Positions 1 to 5,907 of a stretch of 10,215 nt of DNA are shown in pieces. The stretch covers positions 1 through 10,215 of the forward strand of contig JAMOOB010000168.1 of the NCBI GenBank assembly GCA_027066265.1. The letters run 5' to 3'. The DNA comes from Desulfurococcales archaeon (GTDB taxonomy: Archaea > Thermoproteota > Thermoprotei_A > Sulfolobales > Ignisphaeraceae). The position numbers and the translations under genes were made by a program. Under the pieces are notes generated by a model, which saw only the letters and a program-made list of their open reading frames with translations, did no database searches and was not told the DNA's origin. Numbering within the stretch: position 1 is the first letter of the stretch; every line of letters begins with the position of its first letter.

Positions 1-612
1 CCATCCACCGAACCCCCATCCAATCCCCTTCCTAGCCAAATACATCGCTACGCTGAGCAAGGCTACAGAGACTATGAAAGTCGTGGCAACGTAGCTCAGT
101 ACTAGGCCTAAGTTAGCTTGACGATAGGTGTACAGGGGTGATAGGGCTATTCTACACATCGGCTTACGTAGGTTTATAGGCGTTGCGTTGAGGGTTACCA
201 AGTACGTACCCATGCTCGGTATGGCTATGCTTAGCTTCTCGATTCCATTAACCGATTCCAGAATGCGACACGTCTTCTCTACACCCCAACCCTCAACGCA
301 GATTGATACGTTCCAAACTCCTTCTAAGAGGCTTAGTGTTAGCGATAGGTTTCCCGAGGAAGAGGATAGGACGTACACGACGAAAGGAACCTTGGGCTCG
401 AACTTGATGAGCTTACCATTCTCGTAGATTCCTAGGTAGCAAACCCATCCTGGGCTATCTATCGAGCCTAGGTAGGAGGCGTAGAGCTCGGCTCTCCGAA
501 AAACTTTTGGAGCTAGGTAAAGCGATGCTGTTGAGATCATCAACGTGGCTAAGGCTATGAGTACGCTTATCGCTACAGAGATGACTGCGTTGTATAGGTA
601 CCTACTCAGCAA
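1..612 (-). CDS. Membrane-anchored extracytoplasmic protein, unknown function (3' end outside window)
   Basis: No family recognised. The frame is open from a TTG at 612 to the window edge (204 codons, no stop). It starts MLSRYLYNAV, has a hydrophobic segment at about residues 8-27, then a domain of roughly 140 residues rich in beta-type sequence with four Cys (58, 105, 115, 152) and several N-X-S/T sites, then a second hydrophobic segment at about 167-192 followed by RKGIGWGFGG. This suggests an outside domain held by membrane segments at both ends. TTG was chosen because an AGGGTG ribosome-binding site precedes it and because the first membrane segment would be lost if the downstream ATG (in ...LATLMIST) were used. 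It overlaps the stop of the upstream gene by 11 bases, so the two are probably translated together. Coding nature is inferred from the long open frame, topology and overlap. Confidence 0.7.
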   Translation of the reverse strand, partial: MLSRYLYNAVISVAISVLIALATLMISTASLYLAPKVFRRAELYASYLGSIDSPGWVCYLGIYENGKLIKFEPKVPFVVYVLSSSSGNLSLTLSLLEGVWNVSICVEGWGVEKTCRILESVNGIEKLSIAIPSMGTYLVTLNATPINLRKPMCRIALSPLYTYRQANLGLVLSYVATTFIVSVALLSVAMYLARKGIGWGFGGW

Positions 613-1930
613 CTTTCCGCACCCTAAACACCGTTAGGAGAAGGATGAGTATCGTTAGAGCTACGCCGATCCCTAGAACGACGAGGTAGATGTTGCTGGT
701 ATTGCTAGGCTTAGGAACTATGCTGACTACGTTGGGGAACCCGCTAGCCTCGATCAGCCTCACCTCGATACCTTTACCGTGTAGGTAAAGACTGTGACCA
801 CCCGTGACGTACTTGTATACATGGTGACAGTACTCCATCTGTAGATCGAATGCTGGAGCCAAGAACATGCACGGTAGGAAGGTCTGCATCGAGGGCGATT
901 CAACGTGGGCGTATACCAGGAAACCGCTTGCATGGTATAGTAGGTACCCTCGGAACATCCATGGCAGAGCCGATACGAATACCAACCCGGTAAGGCTTCT
1001 ATTCGTAAACTTCTCGACTACCTCGATTAGGTGCCGAGGTATGGCACTACCATTCATTAGAAGCACCACCCTGACATCGCTAGGGACCACGGCTATCCCC
1101 TTACCAACGACACTACCATTCCCCCATTTCTTGATAACCTCGTTGACGAGGTTCTTACCTAGCAAGAAGCTTGCTTTAACCATGTTGCTAGGCTCTACCG
1201 AGGCATTGCCGTAGCTATACCTCTCCACCTTAGCGAAGGGATCCAGTACCGCGGTAACTAGGCTTAGATCCGCACACTCAACGATACCAATCGTATTTTC
1301 GCCGCTAGCACATAGCTCAGCACCGGACAGCGTTCGGAAGCAAGAGCCTCGCACTATGGTCAGGTTCATTCCTAGAACCTTCTCCATTCTAACTATGTTG
1401 TCGAGAACCTTGCTCGGCAAGAGGCACCCACCTAGATTGCCTATGTAGGCGAAGAGCATTGCTAGCGTAGGCTTCTTAAGATCTACGCTGACTAGGTATG
1501 GGAAAGGTCCCAACCAACGACCATAGCGATCGAGTATCTCATGGTTTCTAACGACGTACGAAGCATTGTAGCTAAGGCTAACGTTCCGGGCTACCACATC
1601 ACATTCACCAAGCCTGCACAGATATTTCGTTCCATTGACTAGCTCTACGCTGAAGTTGAGTACGTGACTAGATGGATCGAATACGATCTCTACGTAAGCC
1701 TTACGGAAAATGTACTTGGTGAAGTTACGGTTCTGCACAAAGACCTTCCACGGAGGTCTGACGTCAAGCTCTATGGAGCTATTGTCGCCGATAGGCATAA
1801 CCACGTACTTTACCACTACAGCAACACGATTACCAGAAGCGAGGAGATTATTCACGGGAACCGCAGCGATAGTTATCAAAGCTACGAGAAGTAGAAGATA
1901 AAAAGTTGAGCCATGGATCGAGCAACACAT
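602..1930 (-). CDS. Membrane-anchored extracytoplasmic protein, unknown function
   Basis: 442 residues, no family recognised. An N-terminal hydrophobic stretch (about 9-30, FYLLLLVALITIAAVPV) acts as signal peptide or anchor. A large domain with about eight Cys and many N-X-S/T sites follows, then a C-terminal membrane helix (about 413-436) and a short basic tail (RVRKVAE). This is the usual layout of an archaeal surface protein with a single C-terminal anchor. The ATG at 1930 is preceded by GGTG with a 9-base spacer. A TATA-like TATTTAAC at 1946-1953 lies too close to this ATG for a 27-base TATA-to-start distance, so either another promoter is used or the true start differs. The gene overlaps the next minus-strand gene by 11 bases and follows the small secreted-protein gene by 84 bases. 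The neighbours do not reveal a substrate or partner. Confidence 0.75.
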   Translation of the reverse strand: MCCSIHGSTFYLLLLVALITIAAVPVNNLLASGNRVAVVVKYVVMPIGDNSSIELDVRPPWKVFVQNRNFTKYIFRKAYVEIVFDPSSHVLNFSVELVNGTKYLCRLGECDVVARNVSLSYNASYVVRNHEILDRYGRWLGPFPYLVSVDLKKPTLAMLFAYIGNLGGCLLPSKVLDNIVRMEKVLGMNLTIVRGSCFRTLSGAELCASGENTIGIVECADLSLVTAVLDPFAKVERYSYGNASVEPSNMVKASFLLGKNLVNEVIKKWGNGSVVGKGIAVVPSDVRVVLLMNGSAIPRHLIEVVEKFTNRSLTGLVFVSALPWMFRGYLLYHASGFLVYAHVESPSMQTFLPCMFLAPAFDLQMEYCHHVYKYVTGGHSLYLHGKGIEVRLIEASGFPNVVSIVPKPSNTSNIYLVVLGIGVALTILILLLTVFRVRKVAE

Positions 1931-2014
1931 TTCGAGCTACACCACGTTAAATACGTGTAAGGATCTTGCTTATGAGGTTTTTGCAGGGGTACAGCTCATT
2001 GTATCATTTGGTAT

Positions 2015-2467
2015 TTACGATTCTAACAATGACTGTGACTCAGATAGAGGGCAGTATGCACGGTATATAGCTGTTGCAATGGCATCGCTATCTACAACCC
2101 CCAGAATTCCTTGTGCTTCGGCGCTGATTCTATCCATTACATCGTAGTAACCTGCTCCATAGGTTATCGAACCGCCATCGGGAACTCCGTAGATTACGTC
2201 CTGGATTCTCGCGCCATCGATACGCACTATAAATCTCGCTGCTACGTACATACCATCACGGTACTTATCGATTACAGTCGTTCTCACGTGTCCTTCGTGC
2301 GTAGCTGTAACTAATGCGAAGGCTCTCGCAAATGTTACCACTCCATCGTCACTAGCATGAGCGTGGCATGGTCTTACAGCGCTACTCATAGCCATTACAA
2401 TAGCTCCCATTGCTAACGTAAGTAGCGATAGGACTACTATCATTCCATACCTAAATCTTGCATTCAT
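2015..2467 (-). CDS. Small secreted or membrane-anchored protein, unknown function
   Basis: 150 residues starting MNARFRYGMIVVLSLL. The N-terminus has basic residues then a hydrophobic segment (about 9-30), as in a signal peptide or anchor, with a possible cleavage region around AMSSA or CHAHAS. The rest (about 35-150) is a compact domain with repeated VVTFARAFALV / YVAARFIVRI type strands; no family recognised. The ATG at 2467 is in frame with the truncated methyltransferase upstream, but three features argue that it is a separate gene: GGTGAT at 2474-2479 with a 6-base spacer, a TATA box at 2507-2516 placed to start transcription about 15-20 bases before the ATG, and the abrupt change from methyltransferase to signal-peptide sequence. 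It is followed after 84 bases by another surface-protein gene on the same strand. Confidence 0.65.
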   Translation of the reverse strand: MNARFRYGMIVVLSLLTLAMGAIVMAMSSAVRPCHAHASDDGVVTFARAFALVTATHEGHVRTTVIDKYRDGMYVAARFIVRIDGARIQDVIYGVPDGGSITYGAGYYDVMDRISAEAQGILGVVDSDAIATAIYRAYCPLSESQSLLES

Positions 2468-2506
2468 TCCTACATCACCCCAGATACTCTCTACCTTTAC
2501 CCTCTC

Positions 2507-2516
2507 AATATATGTT
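2507..2516 (-). promoter_or_regulatory. TATA box for the small secreted-protein gene
   Basis: AACATATATT on the minus strand, about 44 bases upstream of the ATG at 2467. A start about 27 bases downstream would fall near 2484, just ahead of the GGTGAT at 2474-2479. It lies at the point where methyltransferase homology ends. Confidence 0.5.
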
Positions 2517-3003
2517 TCGCTACCCCTTGGTTTGAGAGCTCTAGCAAGGTTCTCGATAACGCGTTCGTTCTCTTCATCGCTGAAGTACCCGAAGGTTGTG
2601 AAGAATATGTATGCTCCATCGAACTCGTTCTCGAAGTTCATGTACCTCATATCCATCTTAACGATCTCTACCCTATCCTCTACACCGAAGCTCTTGATTC
2701 TCTCACGAGCTTTCTCGAGAAGGTAATCGCTTACATCGAGGCAAACCACTCTATAACCCATCTGAGCAAGGTGTACAGCATGCCTAGCGAAACCGCATCC
2801 CACGTCAAGAAGCTTGGAACCAGGTGGAAGCTCTAGTGCTCTAGCTATGAACTCGGCTTCACGTCTATTCACATCCTCGGTCTGCCACGGTGCGTAAGTC
2901 TCGTAGTAGGCATGGTCGAAGAACTCTCTAAACCATTCGCTATCCATAGACATCACCGAAGAGACGCATATCCTATACCCCGATACTCGTGGATACGGAT
3001 TAA

Positions 3004-3029
3004 GTGTTTACGAAACACCGATTTCGGTG
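3004..3029. repeat. Two overlapping perfect inverted repeats between the AbrB-like ORF and the truncated methyltransferase
   Basis: GTGTTT-acg-AAACAC (3004-3018) and CACCGA-tt-TCGGTG (3016-3029) share the CAC at 3016-3018, so the two hairpins cannot form together. They lie 15 bases past the stop of the AbrB-like ORF and 57 bases or more ahead of the methyltransferase start, so they could be an operator pair or a terminator. No T-run follows on the minus strand. Confidence 0.5.
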
Positions 3030-3043
3030 ATCTCAACACTGCT

Positions 3044-3163
3044 TTACCATGCCCTAATAACTATCGGCAATTCGTTGCCTTCAGCGATACCTAGAGCTCT
3101 CCCAACATCGTTAGGAAGATAGGTAGCACTTCTAGAATCAACCCCAGCCTTGATGCATAGCAT
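3044..3163 (-). CDS. Short AbrB/SpoVT-like DNA-binding protein or remnant
   Basis: A 39-codon frame (ATG 3163, stop TAA at 3044-3046). The protein contains KAGVDSRSATYLPNDVGRAL then GIAEGNELPIVIRAW. This follows the swapped-hairpin AbrB pattern (K-x-D-x-x-G-R-h-x-I-P-x-x-h-R-x-x-L-G-I-x-x-G-D-x-h), with an altered middle: SAT replaces the usual G-R-I/V. AbrB domains of this kind are the DNA-binding half of VapB-type antitoxins or stand-alone regulators in archaea. No PIN toxin follows; the next frame downstream is the truncated methyltransferase. At 39 residues it lacks the toxin-binding tail of a VapB. No clear ribosome-binding site precedes the ATG. It may be a remnant of an antitoxin gene or a minimal regulator acting on the palindromes at 3004-3029. 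Confidence 0.4.
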   Translation of the reverse strand: MLCIKAGVDSRSATYLPNDVGRALGIAEGNELPIVIRAW

Positions 3164-3332
3164 GTCTAGATCCAAACACGTAGATCTAGAACCAAGCTAA
3201 CAAATCTCTACCGATAGCTACATCAAAGCCTCTGCATTCTCTACGAAGCTCCGTTATCTCGATACCTTGACAAGTAGGTCACGAACAGCGTTGAGAACCA
3301 GCATGAGGGTCATGGTAGGTGGCGCTCGGATC

Positions 3333-3344
3333 CGTGGATCCACG
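3333..3344. promoter_or_regulatory. 12-base perfect palindrome upstream of the methyltransferase promoter
   Basis: CGTGGATCCACG reads the same on both strands and ends 13 bases before the CATTTAAT box at 3358-3365. The position just upstream of the TATA/BRE region suits a regulator site; which protein would bind is unknown. Confidence 0.4.
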
Positions 3345-3357
3345 TAGTGATGAAAGA

Positions 3358-3365
3358 CATTTAAT
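3358..3365 (+). promoter_or_regulatory. TATA box, probable leaderless promoter of the plus-strand methyltransferase
   Basis: CATTTAAT is centred about 28 bases before the GTG at 3390. Archaeal transcription starts roughly 25-28 bases after the TATA centre, so the mRNA would begin at or next to the start codon. No convincing ribosome-binding site precedes the GTG, consistent with a leaderless message. Confidence 0.5.
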
Positions 3366-3389
3366 GCTGAAACCAAGGATCTATCTCTG

Positions 3390-4220
3390 GTGATACTTAT
3401 TGGTTATGGCTCCATAGACTGGATCCGTAGGTTCTTCATAGATCGAGCAGATCTGTTCTTAAAGGTCTTGGACGCTAACTGGGGTAGGGCTAGGGAAGAG
3501 GTTGAGGCTATAGCAAACCTATTGTCTAGGTACGGCATTGGGAGGGATGCAAGGATTCTAGAGGTTGGTTGTGGTAATGGTAGGATCTTGATAAACCTTG
3601 CTTTGCTAGGATTCAAGAATCTTGTGGGTATAGACATATCGCCGAGATTTATCGAGGATGCGAAGGAGAAGGCTCGTAGGTACGGCGTCGATGATAGAAT
3701 CGAGTTCGTTGTCGGCGATGCTAGGTTCGTAGACGAGGTTCTTAGGGGTAGGATATTCGATGCAATACTCTTCGTATGGTCTACAGTCATAGGGTACTAC
3801 AACGATATCGAGGTGGACATCGATATCCTTAGGAGATGTAGGGAGCTAGCTCACAACGATACGTACCTCTTCATACTGAGACACGTTAACAGAGATCGCG
3901 TAGCATTGATCCATAGCCTCGTCGGCGATGCTGCGTACTTAACGGATCTAGGTAACGGCTATGCCGTTGTCGAGAAACCGGTATTCGATGCAAAGAGAGG
4001 TGTTGCAGGTTCGTGCTGGAGTTTCTACAGAGTTGAGGATAGGAACTACATATTCGTAGACGAGCTTTGCTACGAGATGAAGGTATACTCACTCCATGAA
4101 CTGATATACATAGCAGAGAAAGCTGGTTGGAAATTCATTGACGTCTACGGAGATTTAAGAACCTTGTCGAGGTTTAGACCAAGCCTCTCGAACATAAACG
4201 CCGTGTTCAAAGCAAGATAA
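3390..4220 (+). CDS. Class I SAM-dependent methyltransferase
   Basis: 276 residues. Transfers a methyl group from S-adenosylmethionine; the acceptor cannot be read from the sequence. An N-terminal helical region (1-50) is followed by motif I ILEVGCGNGR (56-65), acidic residue D82 in GIDIS that binds the ribose, GD at 109-110 in the adenine region, the motif IV region FDAILFVWSTVIGYY (123-137) and a helix with LRRCRELA (147-154). The C-terminal third (160-276) completes the fold with FILRHVN and VYSLHELIYIAEKAGWKFIDVYG, the usual last helix and strand, ending NAVFKAR. Unlike the methyltransferase at 2521-2947 it is full length. The GTG start is supported by a TATA box 28 bases upstream; the nearby ATG in TTATGG is out of frame. 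It converges with 5S rRNA and stands alone in its transcription unit. Small-molecule or protein methylation are both possible. Confidence 0.85.
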   Translation: MILIGYGSIDWIRRFFIDRADLFLKVLDANWGRAREEVEAIANLLSRYGIGRDARILEVGCGNGRILINLALLGFKNLVGIDISPRFIEDAKEKARRYGVDDRIEFVVGDARFVDEVLRGRIFDAILFVWSTVIGYYNDIEVDIDILRRCRELAHNDTYLFILRHVNRDRVALIHSLVGDAAYLTDLGNGYAVVEKPVFDAKRGVAGSCWSFYRVEDRNYIFVDELCYEMKVYSLHELIYIAEKAGWKFIDVYGDLRTLSRFRPSLSNINAVFKAR

Positions 4221-4245
4221 GGTTTTCATAAACCAAACGCTTTGT

Positions 4246-4263
4246 TCGAAGAATGATCTTCGA
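4246..4263. terminator. Perfect 7-bp hairpin between convergent methyltransferase and 5S genes
   Basis: TCGAAGA-atga-TCTTCGA lies 26 bases after the methyltransferase stop and 21 bases past the 5S 3' end, so it could serve both convergent units. A TTTT at 4223-4226 follows the plus-strand stop. Archaeal termination depends mainly on T-runs, so the hairpin's role is an inference. Confidence 0.35.
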
Positions 4264-4283
4264 GATGAGTAGAAACGATTGAG

Positions 4284-4418
4284 GCGGCGGCCCGATCCCG
4301 GCTTGGGCGGGCTGCGGAGCCTTTCGGACTCCACAGCCTCGCCCAACGGGGCCGGCTTAACTTCCGGGATCTGACGAGTCCGGGTGTTGCCCGGCCCCTA
4401 TGGCCGGGTCGGGCCGCC
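4284..4418 (-). rRNA. 5S ribosomal RNA
   Basis: The minus strand contains the diagnostic archaeal 5S blocks in order: CCGGGCAACACCCGGACTC, then CCCGGAAGTTAAGCCGGC, then GGAGTCCGAAAGGCTCCGCA, then GCCCAAGCCGGGATCGGGC. The ends pair in a 10-bp helix I (GGCGGCCCGA at 4418-4409 with TCGGGCCGCC at 4295-4286), giving about 133 bases, slightly longer than the 120-125 typical of many 5S genes because helix I is extended. The gene is far richer in GC than its surroundings, as expected for a structural RNA in a hyperthermophile. It is not next to 16S or 23S genes, a common arrangement in crenarchaea. A TATA box lies 27 bases upstream. Exact ends are approximate by a few bases. Confidence 0.95.
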
Positions 4419-4424
4419 GATCTG

Positions 4425-4733
4425 CTATCGCTGTGGTCCGGTTTTTAAGCTTTGTTGAATTGGTTGCGTGAAGATCTTCGACACTATTAGTTTGCCTCCA
4501 CACTTGGGACACGAACCGACGACTCTACCTACGAACATTCCTTCGGTGAAGTTCGTTGTTTCGCTATGTCCGCAGTTCGTACACGTTACCACAACTAGTA
4601 TCTGCATAGGTCTCTCCTGCTCGGATCCGCTCTTTCTTTGTGATAGGTAGCTAAGCACTCCCTGAACTACGAATGCTACTAGCAGTGCTATTGCTAGGTA
4701 TAGGAATGGATCGCTATCCACGCCTCCGAACAT
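4425..4733 (-). CDS. Small membrane-tethered zinc-ribbon protein
   Basis: 102 residues. A membrane segment at about 11-30 (LYLAIALLVAFVVQGVLSYL) is followed by a short charged linker and a zinc ribbon with CTNCGH (C51, C54) and CPKCGG (C75, C78), i.e. CxxC-x20-CxxC. The ribbon is predicted on the cytoplasmic side given the basic residues (SQRKSG) after the helix. No catalytic motif is present, so it is more likely a structural or adaptor protein. ATG 4733 follows the DUF1512 stop by 2 bases, with GGTG about 9 bases upstream, so the two are co-transcribed and probably translationally coupled. The tight link suggests that the ribbon protein works with the DUF1512 protein. Its last codons hold the 5S promoter. 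Confidence 0.8.
   Translation of the reverse strand: MFGGVDSDPFLYLAIALLVAFVVQGVLSYLSQRKSGSEQERPMQILVVVTCTNCGHSETTNFTEGMFVGRVVGSCPKCGGKLIVSKIFTQPIQQSLKTGPQR
4441..4450 (-). promoter_or_regulatory. TATA box of the 5S rRNA gene, inside the zinc-ribbon coding sequence
   Basis: GCTTAAAAAC on the minus strand is centred about 27 bases before the 5S 5' end at 4418. It lies within codons for SLKT near the end of the zinc-ribbon gene, which stops only 6 bases before 5S begins. Confidence 0.6.
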
Positions 4734-4735
4734 GG

Positions 4736-5851
4736 TTAGTACACACCAACGCTGTTACCTACACCAACGACTATAACGTTGTCTCCGGGCTTGGTACGGT
4801 TCCTAATGATCTCCAGAACGAGGTTGTACGCACGATCGGCAGCTTCGGCGATCTCTCTACACATAGGCTTTATCGCTTCCTCGCTACTCATCTTCACGAT
4901 AACCGCATCGAGAGGAACACCGCATCTAACGGCTGCACGCTCGATCTCGATCTTCTCCGGACCCGGATCACCTATCGCTGCACCCGTACCCTCAACAACT
5001 TCGCCCGTAGCTTCTCCCTCGAGTTTGAGCGCCGCATCCACAGTTATGATCCTAGCAACGTTGCATCGAAGATCCTCGACTAGCTTGGCAACGGCTTTAC
5101 CGGGTCTACCAACCGTAGCACCCGGACCCTTGGCCTTCACTACGTAGACGGTCCTACCCTCGATCTCTACCCTCGAAACCACGGTATCCTCAACGATCTC
5201 GATCCTATCGCTGAGCCCAGCAAGCTTGAACGCGACGAGAGGACCAACGCTATCCCCTATCGGGATACCCTTGACGAAGGCGTCGATAGCCTTGACGTAG
5301 GGCGAGAGCTCCCTAAGGTACTGGGGCAAGATCATGGATAGCTGCATGAGTAGGAGCCAGTTATCGTACTTCCTACCAACGATGTAGTAGTGCCTAAGAG
5401 TCTTGTACACGGTGTTGAGAGCCGATGCTATGGCTAGCGAGGCGGCTACGTTGTTCCTAGCATGCGTACCTACGTTGGGTAGGAGCTTCGCAACATCGTT
5501 CTTGAACTTCCTCTCGTTCGACTCTATCAAGTGGCCCAAACGCTTGATTATGTCCGTGGGCTCGATGTCTACGGGCTGGATCACGAAGTAGGCATCTAGG
5601 AACCTCGAAACGATTTCCTGGGGATTCTCTACCCCTAGCTTCGATAGGTAGCCCGCGATCTTGGAAACGCTCTCCCTAACCATGGATTCCAGCATCGCTA
5701 GCTTAGACGCAGCCAACCTACTGTAGCGATAGATCTGGACTCTCTGCGGTAGATCTGTCATGAAGTAGAGCGTGAACATTACCAGGAATATCAGGGAGAT
5801 GATCTGGTCCCAAACACCGTTGTCTAGGAGCACCACCGTCGTTCGAACCAC
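4736..5851 (-). CDS. DUF1512 family archaeal membrane protein
   Basis: 371 residues with one N-terminal membrane helix (about 14-31, VWDQIISLIFLVMFTLYF) followed by RVQIYRYSRLAASKLAMLE and a long cytoplasmic part. I recognise the archaeal DUF1512 pattern: a helical middle (50-200), then an alpha/beta part with VYVVKAKGPGATVGRPG (235-251), IITVDAALKLEGE (268-280), EGTGAAIGDPGPEKIEIE (287-304) and the C-terminal VIVVGVGNSVGVY. The Gly-rich loops suggest ligand binding; I know of no assigned function. The start is a GTG at 5851 without an obvious ribosome-binding site, 56 bases after the map stop. It lies between map and the zinc-ribbon gene on one strand and is likely part of the same operon. 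Family assignment is from memory of conserved motifs. Confidence 0.8.
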   Translation of the reverse strand: MVRTTVVLLDNGVWDQIISLIFLVMFTLYFMTDLPQRVQIYRYSRLAASKLAMLESMVRESVSKIAGYLSKLGVENPQEIVSRFLDAYFVIQPVDIEPTDIIKRLGHLIESNERKFKNDVAKLLPNVGTHARNNVAASLAIASALNTVYKTLRHYYIVGRKYDNWLLLMQLSMILPQYLRELSPYVKAIDAFVKGIPIGDSVGPLVAFKLAGLSDRIEIVEDTVVSRVEIEGRTVYVVKAKGPGATVGRPGKAVAKLVEDLRCNVARIITVDAALKLEGEATGEVVEGTGAAIGDPGPEKIEIERAAVRCGVPLDAVIVKMSSEEAIKPMCREIAEAADRAYNLVLEIIRNRTKPGDNVIVVGVGNSVGVY

Positions 5852-5907
5852 CTAGTCGAAGCGTAGGGAAGCCGCGTTATTAGCGTGGATGAACAACGCG
5901 TTCAGCC

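Larger units (their letters stand above)
2015..2947 (-). pseudogene. Chimeric ORF: C-terminally truncated class I SAM methyltransferase running in frame into a secreted protein
   Basis: One open frame of 311 codons contains two unrelated halves. Residues 1-142 (MDSEWFREFF...) are a class I SAM-dependent methyltransferase: motif I LLDVGCGFARHA, acidic post-I strand CLDVS, the EIVKMDMRYM region, FDGAYIFFTTFGYF as the motif IV region, then LARALKP. At that point a full-length enzyme would continue with a Gly-rich turn and about 90-100 more residues of beta strands and helices. Instead the sequence switches near 2521 to promoter-like DNA and then to a signal peptide and secreted protein from 2467. 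ATG 2947 was chosen because GGTGAT lies 4 bases upstream; ATG 2953 and GTG 2956 are also in frame. The methyltransferase half keeps a SAM-binding core but has lost the C-terminal part of the fold, so I call it a broken gene. A real fusion protein is the alternative. Confidence 0.65.
3164..3389. other. Gene-poor stretch with short frame fragments and palindromes
   Basis: No full gene is visible. On the minus strand two short protein-like fragments lie in different frames, MTLMLVLNAVRDLLVKVSR and CQGIEITELRRECRGFDVAI..., each ended by a stop, which looks like gene debris. Near-duplicate TCTAGATCCAA / TCTAGAACCAA words lie at about 3164-3197. The right part holds the promoter of the plus-strand methyltransferase. 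Confidence 0.35.

Noticed and set aside
91..110. tRNA-like word GTAGCTCAGTACTAGG
   Set aside because: It resembles a D-arm only; no acceptor, anticodon or T-arm pairing surrounds it, and it lies in coding sequence.
128..427. Plus-strand frame at the left end
   Set aside because: The minus strand has a 204-codon open frame with two membrane segments and overlap with the upstream gene; the plus frame shows no protein-like pattern.
1946..1953. TATTTAAC as TATA box of the surface-protein gene starting at 1930
   Set aside because: It is only about 20 bases from the ATG, so transcription would start inside the gene; kept only as a note in that gene's entry.
2400..2467. Class III (pilin/archaellin) signal peptide in the small secreted protein
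   Set aside because: The residues before the hydrophobic stretch are FRYG, not the K/R-G/A pair needed for PibD/FlaK cleavage; an ordinary signal peptide or anchor fits better.
4673..5147. Long plus-strand frames opposite the DUF1512 gene
   Set aside because: The minus strand carries recognisable DUF1512 motifs there; the plus frames are low-complexity Thr/Ser/Pro-rich translations of the complement.
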